Source: a bacterium BMS3Abin14 (GTDB lineage Bacteria; BMS3Abin14). Taken from it: DNA of 64,000 nucleotides. The notes beneath the pieces were generated by a model, which had not been told where the DNA came from, searched no databases, and saw only the letters and a list, made by a program, of their open reading frames with translations. The stretch lies in contig BDTG01000039.1 of the NCBI GenBank assembly GCA_002897695.1, positions 16,817 through 80,816 on the forward strand, written 5' to 3'. The stretch's first letter is position 1. Every line of letters starts with the position of its first letter. The translations under genes were made by a program, and so were the position numbers. This document shows positions 17,793 to 26,046 of this stretch, in pieces.

Positions 17793-18037
17793 GGATCATC
17801 CAGCTAATGAGTACCTGGATAAGAACCATACCCACCATTTGTCATCGCGAGCTGTAACCCATGCGAAGCGATCCCATAGCGGCCGGAGGGCGCCGTGACA
17901 AGCTTTTTGGCTCCGCCCGGGATTGCCGCGTCACTCTCGTCTCCCTCGATGCTCCTTCCACCTTCGCGTAAAGCTTCGGCGGACAGGCACAATGACAGCA
18001 AAATAATAATATAAGGTACGCATTAGCCGGATGAACC
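17793..18037. mobile_element. MITE-like element with 23-bp terminal inverted repeats
   Basis: The left end GGATCATCCAGCTAATGAGT and the reverse complement of the right end (GGTTCATCCGGCTAATGCGT) agree at about 20 of 23 positions. Inside is a second inverted pair (gtcatcgcgag.. and ..cacaatgac) framing GC-rich REP-like sequence. The 245-bp unit has no credible coding sequence, so any transposition would need an enzyme in trans. Solo copies of the end occur at 2001, 24196, 47475, 50804 and 56023. No clear target duplication could be identified by eye. Confidence 0.6.
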
Positions 18038-18205
18038 CTATTTTATAAATATCTTAGCTCATTTTGTCAAGGATAAAATACATTATGTGTACACATATAC
18101 CACTAAATTAGTGTGGTACTGGTTTTCCCCTGGAATGACAGGAGCAGAACACCCCACGGGGTTCTGACACCGGATTTTCACTCAACGAACTGATCTAATT
18201 GAGTT
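18038..18205. other. AT-rich spacer with two perfect palindromes
   Basis: ATGTGTACACAT (18085-18096) is a 12-bp perfect palindrome, and CACTAA-A-TTAGTG (18101-18113) is a second dyad 4 bases later. They lie beyond the 3' end of the AOR gene and are not upstream of any gene I can see. They could be protein-binding sites left from a lost gene. Confidence 0.45.
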
Positions 18206-18245
18206 GTAATGGTTGCATCCTGTGCAGGGGCTTATATTCATACCG
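18206..18245 (-). pseudogene. Remnant of a flavodoxin/iron-sulfur flavoprotein gene
   Basis: Read on the minus strand this encodes GMNISPCTGCNHY, nearly identical to the GMDISPCTGCNHC segment of the reductase at 12790-13368, and the DNA matches over about 38 bases. The surrounding frame is destroyed. It looks like the last trace of a paralogue that once lay beside the AOR gene. Confidence 0.5.
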
Positions 18246-18254
18246 TTCTCCTGT

Positions 18255-20012
18255 TTAGACAAGAGTCTTGCGCACGTGATCCAGGGTTGCCCTGATGTAC
18301 TCCTCACTCAACCCGGAAGCGGGCGCTTTCGTCTGGAGGATCCGCTCAGGTATTCGCAGACCGTCGAAAGTAAACCCCTCCCGAGTCTTGAACCTGAATT
18401 TCTCGCGGTGGATGTCCCTTCCCGTCTTCTGCAACCGATCCACGTCCAGATCGAAGCCGGCTGCTTTAAGGCAGCCAAGAACCGTATCCCGATCGTAGAT
18501 CTCTCTGGCGAAAAAACAGACGACGATGGAGGAGAGGATCTGTCTCCAGCTTTCCTCCTTGAGCAAAGCGTCGCCAAGCGCCTCGGGACTCAACTCCCCC
18601 TTTACCAGGATCTTCTGGTCCACGCTGTAGCCCGCATTGTCAAGGTGGCTGTGCCTGGCGCCCATCAGGCAGCCCACGTGGGCCGCCGGACCCGTGTGAT
18701 AGCCGGGCATCTCGTTCCCTCCGAGGGCGAGGGCGAACTCCTCGCCTCCGTAGATGGACGACGCGTGTTCCACCCCTCTGGCCAGGGCGGCAAAATAATC
18801 GTTTGGCTGCTCGACGATCCTCTGGGTGGCCTCAAGGTAGGTTTTCCAGTCACCCCACGAAAGCCTGAGTCCTCCCGTGTCTTTTTCGGAAACGAGCCCC
18901 TTTTCCTGGGCTTCGGTGGCCCAGGACAGGACGGGACCGGTGGTCATGAGATCCAGGCCCAGAACCTCGGCACGGTCCAACAACCGCAGCAGGCCCTCGG
19001 GATCACCCACCCCAAGCATGGAGCCCATGGCGTAGATGGGCTCGTAGTCGTAGGAAATCATGGAGGTCTTGTAGAAATAAGGCTCGACCTCGTGGGGTTC
19101 CCTGAGGGCGGCGATGTGGATGCACGCCACAGGGCAGTGGGAACAGGCCAGCCGTCTTCCCAGGTATCTCTCGGCAAAGGTCTCGCCTGAGAGTTCCTCC
19201 GCCGCTTCGAACTTCGTCTCCTGCAGGTTCCTGGTCGGGAAAGCGCTCAGTTTGTTGAGTGGGCGGACATTCTGGGCTGTACCGAGATCGTGGTATTTTT
19301 TCATGGCCTCCGATGTGGTGGCTGCTTCGTAAATGTCCTTGTATATGCGACGGTAGGCCTGGTTGTCCGCCACAGGGAGAGATCTTTTGCCGGACACGAC
19401 GACAGCCTTGAGGTTTTTGCTGCCGAACACGGCACCAAGACCGAGCCTCCCGAAGTGCCGGTAGGTTTCAGCGGCGACGCACGCATAGGTCACCATCCTC
19501 TCGCCCGCAAGGCCGATACGCATAATCGTGCGAAGACCCGACCCCGACTCTCTTTCCCTGATGATGTGTCCTACTGTGAGGCTGCTGCTAATGCCCCACA
19601 GGGTGGAGGCATCTCGAAAGTACACTTCACTGCCATGAATGGCCAGATAGATAGGGATCTCGCTCTTCCCCTCAATGACGATGGCCCCGTAACCGGCCAT
19701 CCTTATGGCCACGGCGCTCCTTCCCCCGCAGTGGCTCTCGCCGAGGTTCCCCGTGTGGGGTGACTTGAACATGGCCACCGTTTTGGAGGCCAGGGGGAAC
19801 AGCCCGGTAAGAGGGCCGACGGCAAAGATGATGGGGTTTTCCGGCCCCAGGGGATCGCACCCTTCCGGGCAGGACTGGTACAGAAGCTGAGTGGCCACAC
19901 CCGCGCCCCCAAGGTACCTGTCGAAGAGGTTCTGTCTCTGTTCAACCCTGAACCGTTTTCGGGTGAGATCCACGTAAAGGACGTTGCACAACGGATCGCT
20001 ATTTAGCATCAT
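18255..20012 (-). CDS. aor: Aldehyde:ferredoxin oxidoreductase-family tungsten/molybdenum enzyme
   Basis: A 585-residue protein of the AOR family. The N-terminal domain has GGAGVATQLLY and PHTGNLGESHCGGRSAVAIR, which bind the bis-pterin cofactor. CSHCPVAC near residue 290 provides three ligands of the 4Fe-4S cluster, and the fourth is likely the Cys in DTVLGCLKAAGFD near residue 520. LGLDLMTTGPVLSWA is the second pterin-binding loop. It oxidises an aldehyde to a carboxylate with ferredoxin as acceptor; the exact aldehyde is unknown. It overlaps the upstream ferredoxin gene by 14 bases. Its pair with a four-cluster-type ferredoxin resembles aor operons in anaerobes. Confidence 0.9.
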   Translation of the reverse strand: MMLNSDPLCNVLYVDLTRKRFRVEQRQNLFDRYLGGAGVATQLLYQSCPEGCDPLGPENPIIFAVGPLTGLFPLASKTVAMFKSPHTGNLGESHCGGRSAVAIRMAGYGAIVIEGKSEIPIYLAIHGSEVYFRDASTLWGISSSLTVGHIIRERESGSGLRTIMRIGLAGERMVTYACVAAETYRHFGRLGLGAVFGSKNLKAVVVSGKRSLPVADNQAYRRIYKDIYEAATTSEAMKKYHDLGTAQNVRPLNKLSAFPTRNLQETKFEAAEELSGETFAERYLGRRLACSHCPVACIHIAALREPHEVEPYFYKTSMISYDYEPIYAMGSMLGVGDPEGLLRLLDRAEVLGLDLMTTGPVLSWATEAQEKGLVSEKDTGGLRLSWGDWKTYLEATQRIVEQPNDYFAALARGVEHASSIYGGEEFALALGGNEMPGYHTGPAAHVGCLMGARHSHLDNAGYSVDQKILVKGELSPEALGDALLKEESWRQILSSIVVCFFAREIYDRDTVLGCLKAAGFDLDVDRLQKTGRDIHREKFRFKTREGFTFDGLRIPERILQTKAPASGLSEEYIRATLDHVRKTLV

Positions 20013-20418
20013 CGGCCGCCTTTCTTTCCCTCATCTCGATGACCCCGTGGGGACAGAAGTCAACACAGAAGCCGCATTGAATGCAGATCATGGGTTTATT
20101 GATCTCACTGTCCCAGTAGACGGCCCCCACAACGCACGCCTCGGCGCAGCTGCCGCACCCGGTGCATTTCTCCTCGGCAAGGTGTATTCCCCTCTTTTCA
20201 GTACGGGTGAGGGCCTCCATGGGGCAGGCCCTGACACAAGGGGGGTCCTCGCAGACTCTGCAGACCACCACGGTGAACCCGTGCTCCATCCCGCCGCTGG
20301 ACCTGATCCCGATACACGACTCCGACAGGCCGTGGCTGTTCGTCCTCCGGGAGCATGCGAACATGCAGCACTGACACCCGACACACCTTTCCGCATCAAC
20401 TACAGACAGCCTTTTCAT
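19999..20418 (-). CDS. 4Fe-4S ferredoxin-type electron-transfer subunit
   Basis: A 139-residue protein of the CooF/HycB/DmsB-like group. Four cysteine groups are visible: CVGCQCCMFAC (residues about 12-22), CRVCEDPPCVRACP (about 53-66), CTGCGSCAEAC (about 85-95) and CIQCGFCVDFCP (about 113-124). That is enough for up to four clusters. It probably carries electrons between AOR and a redox partner. It is the gene directly before AOR, overlapping it by 14 bases. Confidence 0.9.
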   Translation of the reverse strand: MKRLSVVDAERCVGCQCCMFACSRRTNSHGLSESCIGIRSSGGMEHGFTVVVCRVCEDPPCVRACPMEALTRTEKRGIHLAEEKCTGCGSCAEACVVGAVYWDSEINKPMICIQCGFCVDFCPHGVIEMRERKAADDAK

Positions 20419-20489
20419 CCGCAGGCACCTCCCGGGCTATGGTACCCTTATATTATACGCCTGAAATCGGGATTTAGTCGTAAGTTCGC

Positions 20490-21710
20490 CTAAAAAAACG
20501 AGCTGACCGCAGCGTACAGCCCTAAAATGCTTGTCATTGCCACTACCACACCTACCACCACGGAGTAGACCCCGTGCAGGCAGTACGGTTTTGGCAAGGC
20601 CTTGAGCGCCAGTATGTAGAGAAATCCCAGCACAATCGGCAGCAGTGCCGCGTTCATCACCTGTACGGCCACGCTTAGGTTGACCAGGTTGATTCCCGAA
20701 ACCACCATAAGGCCCCCTATTCCCAGCATAACGGTGTAGACTATGTAAAACCAAGGCGCCTTATGAGGTTGGTGTTCGAGAGACCGCTGGTAACCGCTTA
20801 CTTCGCCTAACCCCCAAGCCGTTGCAAGTGAGACCACAATCGCTGCCACCAGTGACGCCCCGACCATACCCAGGGCAAACAGGATTGTCCCGACCGTCTT
20901 ACCTAAAAATGGGGTCAATGCGTCCGCTATCTGTTGTACCGTGTTCAGGGATTCACCGGGATGGTATACGCCAATGGTCGCGGCGGTCGCCGTCAGTATC
21001 GCAATCATGATAGATTGTGTGATAATTGCGCCTATGGCCGTGTCCCTGCGGGATGTCCGTAGATCTTTGGCTTGCAGGCCTTTATCCACGACCGCAGACT
21101 GATGGTAGAATACCATCCAGGGCATAATCACCGCGCCGATGTTAGCCGCGACCAGGTACATATATCCGGGCTGACGCCATGGGATCTGGGTCAAGCCACT
21201 CAACATGGCCGTAGGGCTGGGATGGGCCCGCCAGGCCACCAGCAGGAAGACCAATTCAAAGCTGCCGATCAGGATGGCAATACGCTCAACAGAGAGATAC
21301 GAACCGGTCCAGGCCACAATCGAAAGCAGCAGCACTGCCATACCTACGCTTAGCCAGGGTGGTATCCCAAACAGCAATCCGGCACCGGCCACCCCGGCAA
21401 ACTCGGTGATTAAAGCTCCCATGCAGGCAACCATCAGGGTGGAGACCGAAAGCCATGCCCAGCCCTTACCGAAATGTTCACGGATGAGTTCGCCATGTCC
21501 TTTGCCGGTTACCAGCCCCAGCCGCACCGCAAGTTCCTGCACCATGTAGACAACAGGGATCAGTACAAGTTGAAGCAGAAGCAGTTTGTACCCCCACACC
21601 GCACCGCTCTGTGCAGCGGTGATTACACTCCCCGCGTCGGTATCGGCGAACATCACCACCAGCCCCGGCCCGAACATCGCAAGAAAACCCAGCGTGCGGC
21701 GACGCTTCAT
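20490..21710 (-). CDS. Nramp-family divalent metal transporter, divergent
   Basis: A 406-residue protein with about eleven membrane helices in the Nramp/LeuT-like fold. In the first helix the canonical D-P-G-N metal motif is replaced by ADTDAGSVITAAQSGA. In helix 6 the usual M-P-H is replaced by IMPWMVFYHQS. Both metal-binding loops are therefore altered, as in a subgroup of prokaryotic Nramp-related proteins whose substrate is unclear. It lies 71 bases upstream of the ferredoxin-AOR pair on the same strand and might be co-transcribed with it. Confidence 0.8.
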   Translation of the reverse strand: MKRRRTLGFLAMFGPGLVVMFADTDAGSVITAAQSGAVWGYKLLLLQLVLIPVVYMVQELAVRLGLVTGKGHGELIREHFGKGWAWLSVSTLMVACMGALITEFAGVAGAGLLFGIPPWLSVGMAVLLLSIVAWTGSYLSVERIAILIGSFELVFLLVAWRAHPSPTAMLSGLTQIPWRQPGYMYLVAANIGAVIMPWMVFYHQSAVVDKGLQAKDLRTSRRDTAIGAIITQSIMIAILTATAATIGVYHPGESLNTVQQIADALTPFLGKTVGTILFALGMVGASLVAAIVVSLATAWGLGEVSGYQRSLEHQPHKAPWFYIVYTVMLGIGGLMVVSGINLVNLSVAVQVMNAALLPIVLGFLYILALKALPKPYCLHGVYSVVVGVVVAMTSILGLYAAVSSFF

Positions 21711-21893
21711 AACTGCCTTTCTCTAAAAACTTCTGCCTCTATGCACGGCAAGGTTTAATGGAGCATCCCATATGCCCATGGAAACACCGAAGCCCATGTG
21801 CAAACACATCATCTTTTTTTATCTTGTTTAATTTTTGTGTCGCCTGACGAAGGGACCCCAGTTGGGACCAACTTCAAACTTCACCTCTAAAAC

Positions 21894-22020
21894 CTTGACG
21901 ACTTCGCAAAAAGTCACCAACGCGCCCGTTAGAGGGCGCACAAATCAATGATTTGTCACGCAAGTCATTGATTTGAGGGACAAGTCGTTGTTTTGTGAGA
22001 AAAGGAAAAATGACACTTTT
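21894..22020 (-). repeat. Five-hairpin element, reverse copy lacking hairpin 1
   Basis: Hairpin 5 is decayed (GACGACTT..AAGTC). Hairpin 4 is GCGCCC-gttaga-GGGCGC (21922-21939). Hairpin 3 is CAAATCAATGATTTG..CAAGTCATTGATTTG (21941-21975). A hairpin 2 fragment, aaaaatgacacttttaa, follows, then unrelated sequence. Confidence 0.75.
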
Positions 22021-22239
22021 AATGCTGGCTGCTCCGCCCTTCGACCAAGCTCAGGACAGGCATCATTCACGGTGGAAACCATAAATCTTCCTCTCTGGCC
22101 CATCGAAGCTTTATGCAAGGGAGGCTGGGGGGAGAAAATCGGGGTGAGGGGGGAAGAGAGGATAATACTTCCTTGGGTAAACAGGGGAACTCTTTGTGCC
22201 CTGACAGGTCGCCGCTCAATGGTCGTTTTTAAAGGCCGC

Positions 22240-22273
22240 CATTCATCCTCCAGGCTTACCTGGTGGATGAATG
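22240..22273 (-). terminator. Strong hairpin after the formamidase-family gene
   Basis: CATTCATCCTCCAGG and CCTGGTGGATGAATG pair over 15 bp with one mismatch and a 4-base loop, 33 bases past the gene's stop codon. There is no immediate U-run, so it may stabilise the mRNA end rather than terminate. Confidence 0.45.
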
Positions 22274-22305
22274 ACGTATGTAACAAAGGATGGCCAAGAG
22301 GGTTG

Positions 22306-23607
22306 TTAATTGACAAAAATTCCCTTCTTCAAGATACCATGCATGCCCCAATTTCCGTTGGCCACCTGGGTAACCCCAAAGTCTGCAGCGATCGACATCA
22401 ACGTGATCGACTCATCTTCGGTGAGTCCTTTCGCCGTCATCATGAACCGGCGCATCTTGTTGACAGCGTCTTTGAACGCGAGGTCCAGGGAGGATTTCTG
22501 GAATATCTCGGATTGAGCATTTTTACCGAGATCAGCAAGGTAATTGGGATAAGTGAAACCCTGGACTATGTACTCGTCCGGGGTTTCGACCAATGGATAA
22601 TCCAGGTTCTGAAGAGAAGTCCCCCGCAGGGAATTCTGAGGATGCAGAATCACCTGCAGGAGAACTGTTATGGACATTTCTATCGCAGTGCCCGCCAGTT
22701 CCGAGTCCCCTTGCACAGCGTGGGAATCCCCCATTGACAATAATGCGTCTTTCACAGCCACAGGAAGATACAGCTTTGTACCCTCGCCAAGTCTGCACTG
22801 ATCCATGTTCCCACCTATGTAGCTCGGCGGAATAGAATTGACCAGACCGTCTGCATCCGCTGCCAGGCCCAAAGTACCGGGATGCATCTTCAACGGCACG
22901 TGAACATTCTCGTGAACAGGCTTAATTTCCTGAATCGTGTTTGGGTCCCTGACTACGCCAGGATAATCCATGATCTTATGCACAACTCCAAAAGGATCGG
23001 TTGATGGAGTCCAGCGATAGCTGTATACGGCTCTGGCGGAGGGGATATTCATGCTGCTATCCACTTCATAGATCGTTATCACCTCTCGGGGCTTTGGTGA
23101 CTCTATCTGGTTGTTATACAGGTATCCCCACCAGGCTGCCGCGTTGCATCCGTACGTCTTCCCGGGGTATTTCGGGTTTGCGCAGGGTCGCGGCCACAGT
23201 TTCAGCAGGCGGACCTCAAGTATGTCACCCGGCCTGGCCCCGGATACCGCGATCGGACCTGTAAGAATGTGGACACCAAGTCCCTCACCATGACCAATTT
23301 GGGCATCCATAGAACCCGAGCCACGACGTTCGACGTTTTTCTCACGCGAGGTCCAGTGGAAAATACTTTCGATGCCGTCATCCCCCTTGATCATTCGGTC
23401 GTAGTCATCTCCAGCATGATGGGATATGGTTTCCACGGTGATGTAGTCACCTGACTGCACGGTCAGTGCCGGGGGAAGATCCCTGCTCCAGTAGCCCCAA
23501 TGCACTGTATCCTTGTTTGCCGGCAACAGATAATGCGCCGACGAAGAGGGGTTTTCCTTGCCGGAAGCGTTAGCCGGCCCTGTGGTCGAAGGAACGATTT
23601 TGCCCAT
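22306..23607 (-). CDS. Acetamidase/formamidase-family protein
   Basis: A 433-residue protein of the FmdA/AmdA family. Seen: SGDYITVETISHHAGDDYD near residue 55, SGARPGDILEVRLLKLWPRP near 125, MGDSHAVQGDSELAGTAIEM near 305 (metal/active-site motif with Asp and His), and VANGNWGMHGILKK close to the C-terminus, the typical end of plant and bacterial formamidases. It hydrolyses a short amide to ammonia and an acid. ATG 23607 is preceded by GAGGAG; a further in-frame ATG at 23622 overlaps that site and is unlikely. It differs from the gene at 7693 in lacking the zinc-ribbon insert. Confidence 0.85.
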   Translation of the reverse strand: MGKIVPSTTGPANASGKENPSSSAHYLLPANKDTVHWGYWSRDLPPALTVQSGDYITVETISHHAGDDYDRMIKGDDGIESIFHWTSREKNVERRGSGSMDAQIGHGEGLGVHILTGPIAVSGARPGDILEVRLLKLWPRPCANPKYPGKTYGCNAAAWWGYLYNNQIESPKPREVITIYEVDSSMNIPSARAVYSYRWTPSTDPFGVVHKIMDYPGVVRDPNTIQEIKPVHENVHVPLKMHPGTLGLAADADGLVNSIPPSYIGGNMDQCRLGEGTKLYLPVAVKDALLSMGDSHAVQGDSELAGTAIEMSITVLLQVILHPQNSLRGTSLQNLDYPLVETPDEYIVQGFTYPNYLADLGKNAQSEIFQKSSLDLAFKDAVNKMRRFMMTAKGLTEDESITLMSIAADFGVTQVANGNWGMHGILKKGIFVN

Positions 23608-24217
23608 GACACATCTCCTCATCTAATGAACTTATTGGAATAAACAGCGGCTACCTGGGGGCAGAAGGACTTTATTGCAAAGGCAACCACCCCCCAAGAG
23701 AGCTTATGCAGATAAGTATATAAGGTCCTTTCAGGATGTCAAAAAAAAGAGTCCGGTTCGGGGCGATCCGTCATGATCCGATGGCCCCTCCCATCAGGAG
23801 ACATCGGAGGTTTTCCAGCACCCTGAACCTCGTTACAGCCTGAACCACATAAAAAAGCCCTCTCGAGGGCTTTTTTATAGTTTAAAGGGGCCTTTTACCG
23901 TCCTGCCCGGGACTTCGCTTACAGCCGCCTTCGCAGTGAGCGATACGGGGAATCAAAAAGCGCTCCATGTCATCACCTCCCTTTATGATTTGGTCGTAAA
24001 AAGGTCATTCGCGGTTGTGTACTTCCTTTATATTATTTCCGGCATATCAGCAGCTCGGATCGAAACCATGTTGGTAAACAATATAACAACTTTTTCCTGT
24101 TTTTCAACCCCCCAACCCCTCCCCTCGAGGGAGGGGGTAACCCAATGACCCTCTGTGTTAAGTCAGCTTTCCACCCATTTCAATTTTCATCCAGGCACGC
24201 ATAAACCGGATGAACCT
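23608..24217. other. Intergenic region with an orphan terminator
   Basis: No gene supported. A strong terminator hairpin at 23851-23877 has no visible gene before it on either strand, so an unannotated small RNA is possible. Bases 23993-24012 resemble the left arm of hairpin 1 of the five-hairpin element, and 24196-24216 resemble the MITE end. Confidence 0.5.
23851..23877. terminator. Orphan bidirectional intrinsic terminator
   Basis: AAAAAAGCCCTC-TC-GAGGGCTTTTTT is a perfect stem with A- and T-runs, so it can work on both strands. No gene ends just before it in either direction. Confidence 0.8.
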
Positions 24218-24253
24218 AAAAAAAGAGGGCCTCGCTATCATGCAAGGCCCTCT
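24218..24253 (-). terminator. Intrinsic terminator of the tRNA-fMet/truA transcript
   Basis: AGAGGGCCT and AGGCCCTCT pair over 9 bp with a 12-base loop. On the minus strand the stem is followed by seven U residues. It lies 10 bases downstream of the tRNA 3' end and should end the long minus-strand operon. Confidence 0.85.
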
Positions 24254-24262
24254 GATTTTTAT

Positions 24263-24339
<77 letters not shown>

Positions 24340-24352
24340 ACAAAAGAGGTTC

Positions 24353-25132
24353 TTACCTACCACCGGGAACGGGGTTTGTCAAGGAATCAGGGGGTGAATT
24401 GAGATAGAATACCTCCATTAGGGTCAGCCCCTGGGCGGGTGCCTTGCGGGGAGCGTTCAGACGGGACCTGGAATCCAGGAGTTTTTTCAGGTTCCCGGGC
24501 TCCATCCTGCCTCTTCCCACCTCAACGAGGGCGCCAACGATGTTTCTGACCATGTGTTTAAGAAATCCGTTGGCCTCAAAGAAGATGGTGACCATATCTC
24601 CGTCCTTCTCAATGGAGATATCCCTCATATCCCTCACGGTCGTTCCGGGGTCTCCGGAGGACCTGAAGGAAAAAAAATCCTTTTCCCCAATAAGGTAAAA
24701 AGCCCCTCCCCTCATGTTGTCCAGGTCCAGGGGATGACGTATATTCCATACCCTGTTTCTCAGGAGAGCGGTGGGCTTCCGGCGATTGAGGATAAGATAA
24801 CGGTATCTTTTCCCCGTTGCCCTGAAACGCGAGTGAAAGCCCTCGGGTGCCCACCTGCACTCAACAACCCTCACATCCCCGGGGAGGATGCTGTTTAATC
24901 CCAATGCTACGTTTTCAGGTGGAATCCTTTTGGGAACATCACAGTGGGCAACCTGCCCAAGGGCATGCACACCGGCGTCTGTCCTTCCCGAGGCTGACAC
25001 CCTGATTGTCTGGCCCATCATCCTGGTCAATGCACTCTCAATATTCAACTGGACGGTCCGGAGGCCGGGCTGTACCTGCCAGCCGTGGAAGAAAGTCCCG
25101 TCGTACTCGATGGTAAGCACAAGTCTTTTCAC
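24353..25132 (-). CDS. truA: tRNA pseudouridine(38-40) synthase TruA
   Basis: A 259-residue enzyme that converts U38-U40 of the tRNA anticodon arm to pseudouridine. The catalytic Asp is in SASGRTDAGVHALGQ (about residues 46-60). The N-terminal EYDGTFFHGWQVQPG and the later FRATGKRYRY and FLKHMVRNIVGALVEVGRG are family motifs. The start is GTG. It is followed by the initiator tRNA and preceded by ecfT, 31 bases away. Confidence 0.95.
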   Translation of the reverse strand: MKRLVLTIEYDGTFFHGWQVQPGLRTVQLNIESALTRMMGQTIRVSASGRTDAGVHALGQVAHCDVPKRIPPENVALGLNSILPGDVRVVECRWAPEGFHSRFRATGKRYRYLILNRRKPTALLRNRVWNIRHPLDLDNMRGGAFYLIGEKDFFSFRSSGDPGTTVRDMRDISIEKDGDMVTIFFEANGFLKHMVRNIVGALVEVGRGRMEPGNLKKLLDSRSRLNAPRKAPAQGLTLMEVFYLNSPPDSLTNPVPGGR

Positions 25133-25163
25133 TGGAAAAGTCCATCCATCGCTTTTTCCAAAA

Positions 25164-25976
25164 TCATAAGCTCTGAAGGGTCAAAAGCGAAAATGACAGG
25201 ATAAGGATTATGATAAGGGCCATGCTCTCCCTGCCGGTCCAGATGAGTTCCTTCATGCTTGTCCTTCGCTTTCCAGGCACATACCCCCTCGCCTCCAGGG
25301 CCTTTGCCAGATCATCCGCCCGTCGAAATATCCCTACAAAAACCGGCAGCAGGATGGAGACAAGAGCTCTGGTCCTCCTCTTTATTCCGCCGTGCCCCAG
25401 ATCGGCCCCCCTGGATTTCTGGGCCTTCCATATTTTCTGGGTTTCATCCGAAAGCACAGGAATAAACCTGATGGCCATCATCATCATGAGGGAGAAATCC
25501 TGGACGGGGAAATGGAGCTTCCCCAACGGCGACAGGATGGATTCCATGCCACGGGTTATCTCAAGAGGAGTAGTGGTGGAGGTAAAGATGGATGAAAGGG
25601 CGATAACCGTAATGAGCCTCCATGATATAAGCCCCCCCTCTGCTATCCCCTCGTATGTGACCCGGATAAATCCCAGGAACGGGCTGCCGGGAACGGGTTC
25701 CCCGGGGGTAAAGAAGAGATGGAGAACCGCGGTGAAGAAAAAGAGCCAGACAAAGAACCTCAGGCTCCTCAGGAAATACGTCATGGGGATTCGTGACAGC
25801 CGCACCGCCGCGATAATGGCCAATGATTGCAGTAAAATAGCCCACGGATTGCTGACGGCAAAGGTCATACCCATCAACAGGGCCATGGCGGTCATCTTCA
25901 GGCGCGGGTCAAGACGATGCACGACCGAATCAGCGGGATAATAATTACCCAGGGTGATGTCCTGAAACCAGCGCAT
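25164..25976 (-). CDS. ecfT: EcfT-family energy-coupling factor transmembrane protein
   Basis: A 270-residue membrane protein with about five or six helices and the EcfT coupling motifs: KAQKSRGADLGHGG (first A-R-G-like helix, about residue 168) and KALEARGYVPGKR (second, about residue 225). EcfT links two ABC ATPases to a vitamin- or metal-binding S component. No EcfA or S-component gene is present in the window, so it must work with subunits encoded elsewhere or be a shared module. It sits oddly between asd and truA in a housekeeping operon. Confidence 0.88.
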   Translation of the reverse strand: MRWFQDITLGNYYPADSVVHRLDPRLKMTAMALLMGMTFAVSNPWAILLQSLAIIAAVRLSRIPMTYFLRSLRFFVWLFFFTAVLHLFFTPGEPVPGSPFLGFIRVTYEGIAEGGLISWRLITVIALSSIFTSTTTPLEITRGMESILSPLGKLHFPVQDFSLMMMMAIRFIPVLSDETQKIWKAQKSRGADLGHGGIKRRTRALVSILLPVFVGIFRRADDLAKALEARGYVPGKRRTSMKELIWTGRESMALIIILILSFSLLTLQSL

Positions 25977-26046
25977 TTTTTATGTCAGGCGGGCCGAAGG
26001 CCGGGGGGCTGTGTTCAATGTCCCACGGGACTGCGCAGCCGGGCTC

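Larger units (their letters stand above)
21711..22305. other. Intergenic region with a reverse five-hairpin copy and a long hairpin
   Basis: No gene supported. Bases 21894-22020 are a reverse copy of the five-hairpin element. Bases 22031-22062 contain 'cttcgaccaagctcaggacagg', a short word also seen in altered form at 48183, 50047 and 52472. Bases 22240-22273 form a strong hairpin downstream of the formamidase-family gene. Confidence 0.55.

Noticed and set aside
17804..18001. 65-codon minus-strand frame inside the MITE-like element
   Set aside because: Composed of REP-like repeat sequence; no ribosome site or domain, so not a transposase.
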